This document shows, piece by piece, positions 21,608 through 29,827 of a stretch of DNA of 64,000 nt. Source of the stretch: Odiellus spinosus (Eukaryota > Arthropoda > Arachnida > Opiliones > Phalangiidae); the NCBI GenBank assembly GCA_963920705.1, contig OY987228.1, positions 1,550,001-1,614,000 on the forward strand, read 5' to 3'. Both the position numbers and the translations under genes were made by a program. Each line of letters begins with the position of its first letter. The first letter of the stretch is position 1. The notes under the pieces are model-generated. The model was not told the origin of the DNA. It made no database searches and was given only the letters and a program-made list of their open reading frames with translations.

Positions 21608-22870
21608 ATGTCTATGTTAATACCTACTGAAGATAATTTTTTCTGTACGGTAGCTAGTAATGCTTCTATGAATATATTTCCCGAGAATACTAAAACTAAT
21701 TTTAAAACTCAATTAGCCACAACCTTAAGTTTAGAAGAAGGTAAATGGGAGGTGGGTTTATCTGAAATAACAATGCCTTCCAAATGGGATAATATCACTG
21801 ATCGATATGATGAATATTACGCTAGATATCCCGATATGTATTTTTTAATATGAAATCGCTAACATTGACGCCTCTCGAATCGGACAAATAACAAAAACTG
21901 ACTTTAGAAACGTTTATGACCAAATAACGATACATTTAACAAGACTTATTAATGAAACGGCTATGAAAGGTAAAATTTGGTTTACTTTACAACTCCTACC
22001 TAGTGGTAAAACACATATTTGTATTAAAACGGATAATTCGGATATATCTATTAAATTTCCACCTGAATACAACAGTATACTAGGTGTACAAATGGAGAGG
22101 ATTAACGTTTGGTTAAAGTCTGGATCTCTAATGTGTTTCAAAGCTAGAGATCTTACACTTGATCAAATTAGTATGGAAAATCTACCACCTTTCCAAATTA
22201 GAAGTAAAGTTAAAAGGGCTGAGAATGAGAGTAAGCCTAACATTATTGAAGATATAGAGACGGTAATTGTAACAACTAAACCTTTATATTTACCGCATGG
22301 TACGTATGAAAGTATAGAATTATTACTTACGGAAATGAAAGCCTGTTTACCGAAAAAAATCTATAAATACTTCGATTTTTCCCATAACAAAAACGGAACG
22401 GTAAAATTACATTGCGGGATAGGTATCATCAATGTTTTGGAGACGGAATTATCCGTTAAACAGAAAGAATACATCGATATCTTTGCTACTAAATTTAATA
22501 AAGATAACCCCGGATTAGGAAAAATGTTAAGATTTGAGAATGATCAGATCGATCGGTTTTTACCGAATAACACAGACGGGTATTTCGTGGCTGATATAAA
22601 TAGAGGTGTCATGAGTTTATTCATAATAATTTGATCTACCCACAACTAATAGGTGACGCGTGGGGTGGTTTAATTCGAATAATTAGTCGACCAGAAAACA
22701 ATAAATACAACACACCACATAATATTATTTGTAATCCGATAAATTATTACCCGCTCCGTGTAAACAATTTTAACGTTATTGAAATTAACATTACAACCGA
22801 TTCTGACGCTAAAATACCATTAAAACTTGGAAAAACAGTTGTTATTTTACATTTTCGAAGAAGAAGATAA
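21608..22870 (+). pseudogene. Penton-like minor capsid protein
   Basis: The protein begins at the in-frame MSMLIPTEDNFF and reads VASNASMNIFPENTKTNF, then LEEGKWEVGLSEITMP, the conserved N-terminal signature of Polinton penton proteins (single jelly-roll vertex protein). The later part includes INVWLKSGSLMCF-like and DGYFVADINRG sequence and ends with LKLGKTVVILHFRRRR, also typical of the family C-terminus. In a particle it would occupy the fivefold vertices. It is the first gene inside the left terminal repeat and is followed by the core protein gene with essentially no gap. The copy is broken in about two places. Confidence 0.8.
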
Positions 22871-23250
22871 TGACGAGTCGTAATCCTTATTACTCTTATT
22901 ATCTTCGTCAAGCGGGTGGTGGTTTTCAAGGCCCAGTCTTCCAACGGGGAAATGGAATAGGTTCTATATTCAAAAGTTTAGTTCGTTTTATTACGCCTAT
23001 TTTTAAACCCGCAGTGAAAGCGATAGGTAAAGAAGCGTTAGGTGTTGGAACTCGCATGTTCGGGGATATTTCGGCGGGTCAGGATCCTAAAAATGCTCTG
23101 AAGAAAAACTTGAAAATTGCTGGATCTAATTTATTACATCAAGCGGGGGATAAAGTGGCTCAGTTTGGTAGCGGTAAACGGAAACGAAAAAGGAGTGCTC
23201 CGAAAAAAATGAAACGAAAAAGAAGGAAAAAGGCTGATTTTTTAGATTAA
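22870..23250 (+). CDS. Basic core/minor virion protein (Polinton, pX/pVI-like)
   Basis: This 126-residue protein starts at the ATG that overlaps the stop codon of the penton frame. It has a Tyr/Gly-rich N-terminus (YYSYYLRQAGGGF), an amphipathic stretch (SLVRFITPIFKPAVKAIGKEAL) and a very basic C-terminus (GKRKRKRSAPKKMKRKRRKK) that would bind DNA. Polintons and adintoviruses carry such a protein next to the capsid genes, compared in the literature with adenovirus core or pVI-like proteins. The match to Polinton relatives is by composition and location, not by strict motif. It looks intact. Confidence 0.75.
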   Translation: MTSRNPYYSYYLRQAGGGFQGPVFQRGNGIGSIFKSLVRFITPIFKPAVKAIGKEALGVGTRMFGDISAGQDPKNALKKNLKIAGSNLLHQAGDKVAQFGSGKRKRKRSAPKKMKRKRRKKADFLD

Positions 23251-23300
23251 ATAAGACGGTAGTTGTAATATAATCCTTCAGTTCTGTATTATCATTCAAG

Positions 23301-24637
23301 ATGGAAGGAATGATGTCTGAAATAGATTTATTCTCTCAACCTCTAAGTAATTACAATATTACAGGAAGTAATGATGTAGAATTAAAAACCGTTAATACTA
23401 TAACGGATGGTGGTCCTTTGGAATTTTTTATTCCGGGTACCGATGAAAATTACATTGATTTATCAAAGACCAAAGTTAAAATTAACGTTAAAATGTTGAA
23501 ACAAAATGCTACTGGTGGATGGGAAAATATTACCGAGGCGCTTACAAAAGTAGGCCCAGTCAATCAATTGCTTTGGTCTCTATTTTCGCAAGTGGAAGTC
23601 CTGTTTAACGATAAGTTAGTTCAATCTCTGAACACTGTCTTTCCTTATTCGGCTTATACGGCAACGCATATAAGTTATGGAACAGACGCTAAAAAACACA
23701 ATTGGCTTTACAAATGTATTATAGTTAGTATTATATGTTAGTCGATAGCTCTGAAATATTCAACGATGAAAATAAGGGTATGATTAGTAGAAAAAATAGG
23801 AGTGATTTATCACAAGTAATAGAAATGATAGGCGTTCCACCTCTTGATGTTTGTAAAATGAATAAATTTTTGATAAATAACGTAGATGTAAAGTTTAAGT
23901 TTATCCGATCCTCGGATAGTTTTCCGATTATATCCATCCCTCCAGCAGCGGCACCTCCTGCCGCGGCACCAACACCTATTAAATACAAATATCTTATTAC
24001 CGACGCATCGATGTATGTTCGAAAAATAAAAATTAATTCTGATATTATGTTAGCGCACGCTATGGTTTTGGAAAAAGCCAACTGTGTCTACCCGATAAAT
24101 CAAACAGTTACAAAATATTTTAATATTGAAAGCGGAAATAGCGTAATGGTTAAAGAAAATATATTTTTAGGTCGAATTCCGAATCGGGTTACGATATCCT
24201 TTGTAAAAACTAGCGCTTTCAATGGTGCATTAAGTGAAAATCCATTTGATTTTAGACATTTAAATATAACGCAATTATACCTATCGGTTGGTAATAAAAA
24301 TTTCCCCGATCAAGCCTTTCAACCAAATTTCAATTCTAAACACTGGAGTCGAGAGTATATGAGTCTGTTTACTGGAACTGATACGTATGGTAAAAATAAA
24401 GGTACTAATATTACGTACGAGGAATACGCTAAGGGTAATACATTTTTCGTGAATGATTTAACTCCGGAAGAGCAAGCTAATGCTGAGCATTATTCTTTAT
24501 CAAAACATGGTAGTCTTCGTTTAACCATTAATTTCAAAACCCCTTTAACATACCCAGTCACGTGTCTAATTCAAGCCGAATTTGAAAATCAACTATTAAT
24601 CACGAAAGATCGAAACATTCTTTACAAGTTAGAGTAA
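23301..24637 (+). pseudogene. Major capsid protein (hexon-like, double jelly-roll)
   Basis: The start MEGMMSEIDLFSQPLSN followed by TITDGGPLEFFIPGTDENYI and LSKTKVKINVKM is the hallmark opening of Polinton major capsid proteins (the F54H12.2-like family in metazoan databases). Then come LLWSLFSQVEVLFNDKLV, a TYPYRAYLETLLSYG-like segment (here VFPYSAYTATHISYG), and the later jelly-roll part with RVTISFVKTSAFNGAL and KNFPDQAFQPNF, ending in LTINFKTPLTYPVTCLIQAEFENQLLI. The total of about 440 residues is near the usual size. It would build the icosahedral shell. An Ala/Pro run at about 23940-23975 is a low-complexity loop. It is a fossil with about one break. Confidence 0.9.
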
Positions 24638-24642
24638 GAGGA

Positions 24643-24930
24643 TGGACGAGTATATTTACTTCTCTTACAGAAAAGATTTGAATTTAGTTATAACATTACG
24701 TAATAATATAAGAACGGTATCCTTCGTATCATCTCGATGGAACTTTGAGGAGATGAAAAAATCTTTAAACGAGATATAAGAGAGAAACAGAGAGAAATTC
24801 GTATCAAAATCATTCGAGCCCTTCATCATGGAAGAATACGAACATATTCTCTCCGAAAAACTAACTATCGGAGAAACGAGTCGGGAGATGGTGTTTTTAT
24901 TCGTCGAAACGATACCAAAAGCCTCGTAAT
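24643..24930 (+). CDS. Two small Polinton reading frames of unknown function
   Basis: Immediately after the capsid gene are two short frames: 24643-24780 (MDEYIYFSYRKDLNLVITL..., 45 residues) and 24829-24930 (MEEYEHILSEKLTIGETS..., 33 residues). They are too short to classify. Their location between capsid and integrase is where Polintons often have a small virion or regulatory gene. They could be relics of one longer gene that includes the next frame. Confidence 0.35.
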
Positions 24931-24976
24931 AATTAATAAAACTCTTTGGAAAAATATCTGGAGTATAAGAGATCTT

Positions 24977-25531
24977 GTGAACGATTTCTTCGAAGATCTG
25001 GTACCACGCTTTTGTACTCGATTAGTGGAAAATTTTCAAATCGAAGGACATATTTCGGGAAGCGGCATGAAGTTTCTGGACATTCGCCAATATAACCACG
25101 ATCGTTCAAAATTTCTCGACTCTTGGTTTGCAACCTCGAATGGATTTACGTTTAGAAAAGATACTTGGCTCAGACTCAAACAACTGAAACATGAACTGGA
25201 TGAAAAATTACAAATTCAAACGCAAGTTAGGAGGAAACAGGGTTTGAGACAACTAATTGTCAATCAAATTCGTAATTATATCTCCAAAGGAATTACTTTG
25301 AAGATAGCCCAGGAATTTCCTTTCCCTTGCAACGGAAACAGCAGAAATCCGGAATACGATAAAAGATGTGATAAGGAAACCGCCGAAGCTATTCAAACTT
25401 TAAACATGGAAAATATTAAGTTAGAGTTTCTTTTTGATTACGGGGAAGAAAATTTTGAAGAATGGTATTCGGAAATAATAAATGATGTTGTAGATTTGAG
25501 AAAACATGTTCTTCGCGATTGTTGTGGTTAA
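24977..25531 (+). CDS. Polinton protein of unknown function
   Basis: 184 residues; soluble, mixed charge, with no signal peptide or membrane span. A GSGMKFLDIRQYNHDRSKFLDSWFATSNGFTFRKDTW stretch suggests a folded N-terminal domain (that description spans residues 28-64), and Lys/Gln-rich helices follow (residues 65-110). The true start may be upstream, because the frame reads through VNDFFEDLVPRF before its Met context. I recognise no family. It sits between the capsid and integrase genes on the same strand, so it is probably expressed with them. Confidence 0.45.
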   Translation: MNDFFEDLVPRFCTRLVENFQIEGHISGSGMKFLDIRQYNHDRSKFLDSWFATSNGFTFRKDTWLRLKQLKHELDEKLQIQTQVRRKQGLRQLIVNQIRNYISKGITLKIAQEFPFPCNGNSRNPEYDKRCDKETAEAIQTLNMENIKLEFLFDYGEENFEEWYSEIINDVVDLRKHVLRDCCG

Positions 25532-25585
25532 AATAAAAATATAAAATAACATATTCAAGTGTGTTATGTCATTATTACCCATACT

Positions 25586-26467
25586 ATGGTTCCGAAAAGC
25601 GTAGCTGAAAAATTAACTCAAGTGTACTACGATCCCCAACATCCTGCTAGTTTAGGTTCTGTAAAAAAACTACTAGAGGCGGTTCCTAACGTATCTAAAC
25701 CAAAGATACAGGAATGGTTAAGGACTCAACCAGCGTACACGAAACATAGGAATAGACGTAAAAATTTTCCTAGAAATAAAATCTACGTATCTAGTATGAA
25801 CGAAGTTTTTCAAGCTGATTTAATCGATTTACCACAATTAGTAAAATTTAATAGTAAATATCGATACGTTTTGACAGTAATTGATTTGTTATCGAGATAC
25901 GCTTGGGCAAAACCATTAAAAAAGAAAACGGGTTCGGAAGTAATTAAAGCTCTAGACCCAATTTTTAAACAAAGAACTCCTTCACGATTTAATACGGATG
26001 AAGGTAGAGAATTTATAAATAAACCGGTTCAGACATACTTAAAAAAGAAAGGTATTCAATGGTATCCTAGCTATGGTAATTTAAAATGTAGTATGGTAGA
26101 ACGATGGAATAGAACACTGAAAAATCGAATGTTTAGACTTATGACAAAAAATAACGATTTGAATTACGTGAAACATTTACAAACAATTGTTGAAGGTTAT
26201 AACAAATCGAAACATTCTACAATTGGAATGGCTCCGAAGGATGTAAATATTAATAATGAACATTTAGTATGGAAACGATTATACATAAAAAAGCAGAAAA
26301 TGAAAAAACCCTCGTTAAGGGTGGGGGATCGAGTTAGAATTTCGTCGGATAAAGGGGTGTTTGGTAAAGGATATACGGGTTATTGGACGGAAGAAACATT
26401 ATTCGTCAAGTTTTGCTACGTGATCCACCTGCTTACGTCATCGAAGACGAAAGTGGTGAAATTATAA
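25586..26467 (+). pseudogene. Retroviral-type (rve) DDE integrase of the Polinton
   Basis: Starting from MVPKSVAEKLT, the protein has an N-terminal segment of the Polinton type (YYDPQHPASLGSVKKLLEA, KPKIQEWLRTQPAYT) and then the RNase H-fold core. The catalytic triad is Asp in FQADLIDL, Asp in FNTDEG and Glu in SMVERWNRTL, with 33 residues between the last two. A chromodomain or SH3-like C-terminal region follows (LRVGDRVRISSDKGVF.KGY). It would join the terminal repeats to host DNA. The preceding in-frame Met at 25559 is less likely because family members start at the MVPKS-type sequence. The gene is a fossil with about one break near its end. Confidence 0.9.
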
Positions 26468-26501
26468 GAGGATCTTTTTACGAACCCGAGTTACAAAAAA
26501 T

Positions 26502-26981
26502 ATGAATACTGAAGAATTAATGTATTTTCTACAATGCGATACCAGAACAAAACCTTTTTTTATCGGGGTTTTTCCGCAAGATATTTTACCCGAGAAACCC
26601 AACTTTCGACCCTACTGTTTCGTTATTAATTCGGAACCTTCGACCGAAAGTGGTTTGCATTGGCTATGCGTCTTCGTCGATCAAAAAGAAATTGGATATT
26701 TCTTCTGTTCTTACGGTAAATATCCCACGTATTATGGATTGGATTTATCGAAATACGCTTCAAAATGGAAATACAACCCTACGTCATTACAACCGAACAA
26801 TTCCTTATCATGCGGTGGTCACGTGATTTTTGTTTTAACTAGTTTATGCCACGGTTTTTCTTTCGAAAATATCTTGAATGAAATGTATAATGTAAAAGAT
26901 AAAACGTATAATGATGTACTTATAATGTTAAATATGTGTTTACATTTAATGAATCACGAAAACAAATCATGTATTGAATAA
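26502..26981 (+). CDS. Adenain-like cysteine protease (Polinton maturation protease)
   Basis: 159 residues. The catalytic His is in ESGLHWLCVFVD (residue 53) and the catalytic Cys in LSCGGHVIFVL (residue 104), with FFCSYG between them corresponding to the F.DSYG block. This is the C5 (adenovirus protease) family, which cleaves capsid and core precursors during virion maturation. Size is normal for Polinton proteases. It follows the integrase closely and is the last gene of the left plus-strand block; its 3' end faces the membrane-protein gene on the other strand, with AATAAT/TTATTAAA signals between. It looks intact. Confidence 0.9.
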   Translation: MNTEELMYFLQCDTRTKPFFIGVFPQDILPEKPNFRPYCFVINSEPSTESGLHWLCVFVDQKEIGYFFCSYGKYPTYYGLDLSKYASKWKYNPTSLQPNNSLSCGGHVIFVLTSLCHGFSFENILNEMYNVKDKTYNDVLIMLNMCLHLMNHENKSCIE

Positions 26982-27020
26982 TTTTTATTAAAGATTTTTA
27001 CAATTGGTATTATTTTACTT

Positions 27021-27440
27021 TTAATGTTTGTTAATTTTTTTCTGACAAAAATAACAAAATGTGCTCTCACGAGTTTCAAAACATGTAAAGATAGTAATAG
27101 CGCCCATAAAAATCAAACATTCAACTGCCTTAATTATACTTAAAGTTAATATATTTTTAACCATTAAAATTAAAGTATATATAAAAACAAAACAAAATGT
27201 AAATAGAAAATTAAAAATCCGATGATAGATATTATCGTGGAAATAAATACCGATAAAGAATGTACATTCGCATTCTTTCGAATTTCGATGTTTAATTGAT
27301 GAATATATTAAACAAATAAACAGGATCGGTAATAACGCTATTAATACGGCAATTGATAATAGAAAGAACGATATGATTAATATGCACACTCCAATTCTTA
27401 AAATTATTTTTCCGATGGTTTTTAAGATCATTTTTCCCAA
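27021..27440 (-). CDS. Polinton multi-span membrane protein, unknown function
   Basis: 139 residues with about four hydrophobic segments: residues 13-35 (IILRIGVCILIISFFLLSIAV...), 35-50, 76-96 (NFLFTFCFVFIYTLILMV) and 102-121. It has two Cys-rich loops (KECECTFF and the C-terminal CFETRESTFCYFC). No family is recognisable. It is the most 3' gene of the minus-strand block and overlaps nothing. Membrane proteins at this place occur in adintovirus-like elements, but I cannot assign a role. Confidence 0.6.
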   Translation of the reverse strand: MGKMILKTIGKIILRIGVCILIISFFLLSIAVLIALLPILFICLIYSSIKHRNSKECECTFFIGIYFHDNIYHRIFNFLFTFCFVFIYTLILMVKNILTLSIIKAVECLIFMGAITIFTCFETRESTFCYFCQKKINKH

Positions 27441-27452
27441 CGACCTTTTGGT

Positions 27453-28181
27453 TTAGGATGTTTTCTTAGTCATAAGATCCTGATTATCGTCGTTGTTATT
27501 GTCTCGAAAATTACCGTGAGATTCACGGGTATATCTTCGATGTTGTTCTTTCTCTTTCGCTTGCTTCTCTCTTAATTTTTTCGCGGCAGTCGTAGCTGTG
27601 GGTTTCGCTGGAGGTAAATGCGCGACTTGCAAGGGCGGTAAGACTTCTTTAGGTTGAATCGTTAGTAAAGCAGTGAGAGCTTCGGTTAAAGGCGCAAATC
27701 GATTGAGAGACGCTGGTGGTGATGGCGCGGTAGCACCGAGCAACTGACTTGACTTTCGCTGACGTTTAGGTGTAGTAGTTGAAGTTGGAAGGGGTGTCAT
27801 CGTTGGTAGGGGTGTTGCAGGTTGAAGAGTTGATGCCGATAACGCCAACGGTGTCGAGTGTTGTGTTGGTGTAAACATACTCGGAAGAGCGCTGGTAAAA
27901 CTAGCAGGTGGTTGCCAAGGTGTTACGGGTTGCGATGTAGTTGTTTGTGACGTAATTGGTGTCGTCATTACCGGCATGTTTTTCACGTTAACGTAGGGTG
28001 CTTCGATGAGACTTTTCATATTTAAATATTTTTGGAAAACATCAGAATATAAACGAAGTTTTTGTTCGTTGGATAAACTTTTATGATTTAAGATTTTCGA
28101 CATTTCTCGGTCTAGTTCGTTCGTTTCTTTTTCCGGATCGGATAAGACTGTCGATTCCGGAACTAATATCATTCGCTTCAT
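27453..28181 (-). CDS. Pro/Thr-rich Polinton protein with conserved MILVPE N-terminus
   Basis: 242 residues. The N-terminus MKRMILVPESTVLSD...ELDREMSKIL followed by LSNEQKLRLYSDVFQKYL is a recurrent Polinton and adintovirus signature (K-M-x-L-V-P-E, then a helix L..E.K..LY...LQ..L). The middle (residues 70-150) is a low-complexity Pro/Thr/Ser linker and the C-terminus (residues 190-242) is basic (AAKKLREKQAKEKEQHRR). It is probably a structural or scaffolding virion protein. The start codon overlaps the stop of the next upstream gene (28178-28181), indicating coordinated expression. It looks intact. Confidence 0.65.
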   Translation of the reverse strand: MKRMILVPESTVLSDPEKETNELDREMSKILNHKSLSNEQKLRLYSDVFQKYLNMKSLIEAPYVNVKNMPVMTTPITSQTTTSQPVTPWQPPASFTSALPSMFTPTQHSTPLALSASTLQPATPLPTMTPLPTSTTTPKRQRKSSQLLGATAPSPPASLNRFAPLTEALTALLTIQPKEVLPPLQVAHLPPAKPTATTAAKKLREKQAKEKEQHRRYTRESHGNFRDNNNDDNQDLMTKKTS

Positions 28182-28501
28182 CGTGCGAAAGAAGAAATCG
28201 TGGAAATCAAAGCCGGAACCAAAGCCCCAATTAAACCCGGCAGAAACCCACCAGCTTGTTTTATAAGGAGTTTACGTTTATTTTTACCTAAAACGCGTTT
28301 ATTAGCTAGTTTTCGAATGAAAGCTCCGTGTTGTTTAACGTACACTCTTTCTTTTTCTGGTAAATCAATATTACCTCTTAATAAATTGTAAAATGAATTA
28401 TAAATGGCTTTCATTTGATTATTTTTAGCTTTTTTTAAGATTCCTTTTAATTTTCCTCCCCCTTGCTGACTAGCTTTGTTCAAACTTCGAAAAAACCGCA
28501 C
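28178..28501 (-). CDS. Small basic Polinton protein with hydrophobic C-terminus
   Basis: 107 residues. The pattern NQMKAIYNSFYNLLRGNIDLPEKERVYVKQHGAFIRKLANKRVLGKNKRKLLIKQAGGFLPGLIGALVPALI is that of a protein found across Polintons and adintoviruses (residues 28-99): a basic helical body, a GGF turn and a hydrophobic C-terminal helix that may insert into membranes. Adenovirus pVI- or pX-like roles have been suggested for this type. Its neighbours are the MILVPE protein downstream and the ATPase upstream. It appears intact. Confidence 0.7.
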   Translation of the reverse strand: MRFFRSLNKASQQGGGKLKGILKKAKNNQMKAIYNSFYNLLRGNIDLPEKERVYVKQHGAFIRKLANKRVLGKNKRKLLIKQAGGFLPGLIGALVPALISTISSFAR

Positions 28502-28522
28502 GTGTTTTTTTAAGGGGTGAGT

Positions 28523-28621
28523 TTAATGACGTCGAGCATTCTTCAATAAGACTTTTTTAAGAGTGTTAAGCGTTTGCGTCTCATTCTGAAGTTTACGAAT
28601 AAATAAGTTAAAAGAAACCAT
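28523..28621 (-). CDS. Possible 32-residue basic peptide
   Basis: A short frame (MVSFNLFIRKLQNETQTLNT..., ending KNARRH) fills the gap between the ATPase and the small basic protein. It has no homologue that I know of and may be leader sequence rather than a gene. Confidence 0.2.
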   Translation of the reverse strand: MVSFNLFIRKLQNETQTLNTLKKVLLKNARRH

Positions 28622-28639
28622 GTATAGGATATATATATT

Positions 28640-29299
28640 TTATTTATGATCACATACAATAATCATATTTCCTTCATGCGGAAAAACATTGGTTCTTAAT
28701 CGTAAATCATCGTTAATATTTTGTTTTAAATCAATACATAAATACGAAAAAGGATTATCTCTAGTAACAAAATCGTAAGCTTTAGTAACAAGATTTTTAT
28801 TATTTGGAAATATTTGTCTACTCAAGTAATTAATTTGCGAACCATCTCTCGGGTTCCGAAAAACTATTATATACGAAGCGTTTAAACTAATAGTTCGACT
28901 TTCTTTACCTTGACCAAATAGGTTTTGTGTTAATAATGCTACTGAAAGGTTCTTATGATGGGAACCCACGCAGAAAATATTAGAGACGCTAGTGTTATTG
29001 TAACATGTTGATGCCAGATCATCGATAATTAAAAAATTATTAATTTTTTCATTCCAAAAACTAGAATCATCCGGTGGTAATCCTAACAGAAATTCAATGT
29101 TATTTATTTCTTTTTTCATTTCATCAAACAGGGGTTGATATTCTTTGTAACAATAAACAATTCTATCGGGGGGAGGAGTAATTAAACAATCAGCGTGTCT
29201 TAAAAGATTACGAATCCAAGTACTTTTTCCCGACATGGTACTACCAGCTAATAAAAGTTGCATCGGGGCTTGGAATTTTATTCTACCACAAATTGTCAT
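28640..29299 (-). CDS. Genome-packaging ATPase (FtsK/HerA-like, Polinton)
   Basis: 219 residues. Walker A is AGSTMSGKSTW (residues 18-28) after the beta strand QAPMQLLLAG. Walker B is NFLIIDDLAS (residues 88-97). Then come VGSHHKNLSVALLTQNLFGQG, the conserved sensor/glutamine block of the Polinton A32-like packaging ATPases, and IVFRNPRDGSQINYLSRQIFP. It would pump the linear DNA into capsids. The length is normal and the frame is intact. Its ATG overlaps, as ATGA, the stop codon of a 50-residue frame upstream. Confidence 0.93.
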   Translation of the reverse strand: MTICGRIKFQAPMQLLLAGSTMSGKSTWIRNLLRHADCLITPPPDRIVYCYKEYQPLFDEMKKEINNIEFLLGLPPDDSSFWNEKINNFLIIDDLASTCYNNTSVSNIFCVGSHHKNLSVALLTQNLFGQGKESRTISLNASYIIVFRNPRDGSQINYLSRQIFPNNKNLVTKAYDFVTRDNPFSYLCIDLKQNINDDLRLRTNVFPHEGNMIIVCDHK

Positions 29300-29448
29300 T
29301 TTTTAAATATCTCTTCAAAATCTTTTATCCTTTTTTTAAAATTTAGTTTATCTCGATAAGACCAGTCTACACGATCTTCCGTGGGAAAATACCAGATAAC
29401 TGGTCTGACGTCAAAGGTAACTCGTTTATATATCTTTTCCACTGGCAT
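29296..29448 (-). CDS. 50-residue Polinton frame overlapping the ATPase start
   Basis: It reads MPVEKIYKRVTFDVRPVIWY... and ends in IKDFEEIFKK. Its TGA overlaps the ATPase ATG (ATGA, 29296-29299), and its first 23 bases overlap the end of the BIR gene. The tight overlaps on both sides suggest a real gene read by termination-reinitiation, or a short upstream frame that tunes ATPase expression. No domain is recognisable. Confidence 0.4.
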   Translation of the reverse strand: MPVEKIYKRVTFDVRPVIWYFPTEDRVDWSYRDKLNFKKRIKDFEEIFKK

Positions 29449-29827
29449 CTATAATTCCTTGTTGGAAGACCTCGATGAGTTTTAAAATGGTACTGTTTTC
29501 GACTAAAGGCGTCAGTTGCTCCAAACATTCGTGAGCTATTTTTTCCCGACGATATTCTTCGCAACGAGTAACGTTGGTTTTATCCCGTCCGAGAACAAAA
29601 TTGCAGAAAGGTGCTATTTTTTGATGTATACCCATAGGATCCAAACCATCCGTATACAAATCATTATTCCATTCCCCGAAGACAGTATGACAGCTAAAAC
29701 ATTGTGTTTTAAGACCGTCGTTCAAGTAAAAAAATCCGGCTTGAGCGAAATCCTGTGGTTTATAGTATATTTTTTGCATATACCATTTAAGGTTAAATGA
29801 TTTGAAACGATTGTGTTCGCGATTCAT
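29426..29827 (-). CDS. BIR-domain protein (inhibitor-of-apoptosis type)
   Basis: 133 residues with one BIR zinc domain: RFKSFNLKWYMQ, then PQDFAQAGFFYLNDGLKTQCFSC (residues 24-46), GEWNNDL, and HQKIAPFCNF. The zinc ligands are Cys43, Cys46, His68 and Cys75. The HxxxxxxC spacing is canonical; the Cys-to-His loop is about five residues longer than usual. BIR proteins of insects and baculoviruses bind caspases or their antagonists and block apoptosis, so this is plausibly a captured host-control gene. No RING finger follows; residues 80-133 are helical and of unknown role. It overlaps the polymerase 3' end by about 35 bp. The frame is intact. Confidence 0.85.
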   Translation of the reverse strand: MNREHNRFKSFNLKWYMQKIYYKPQDFAQAGFFYLNDGLKTQCFSCHTVFGEWNNDLYTDGLDPMGIHQKIAPFCNFVLGRDKTNVTRCEEYRREKIAHECLEQLTPLVENSTILKLIEVFQQGIIDASGKDI

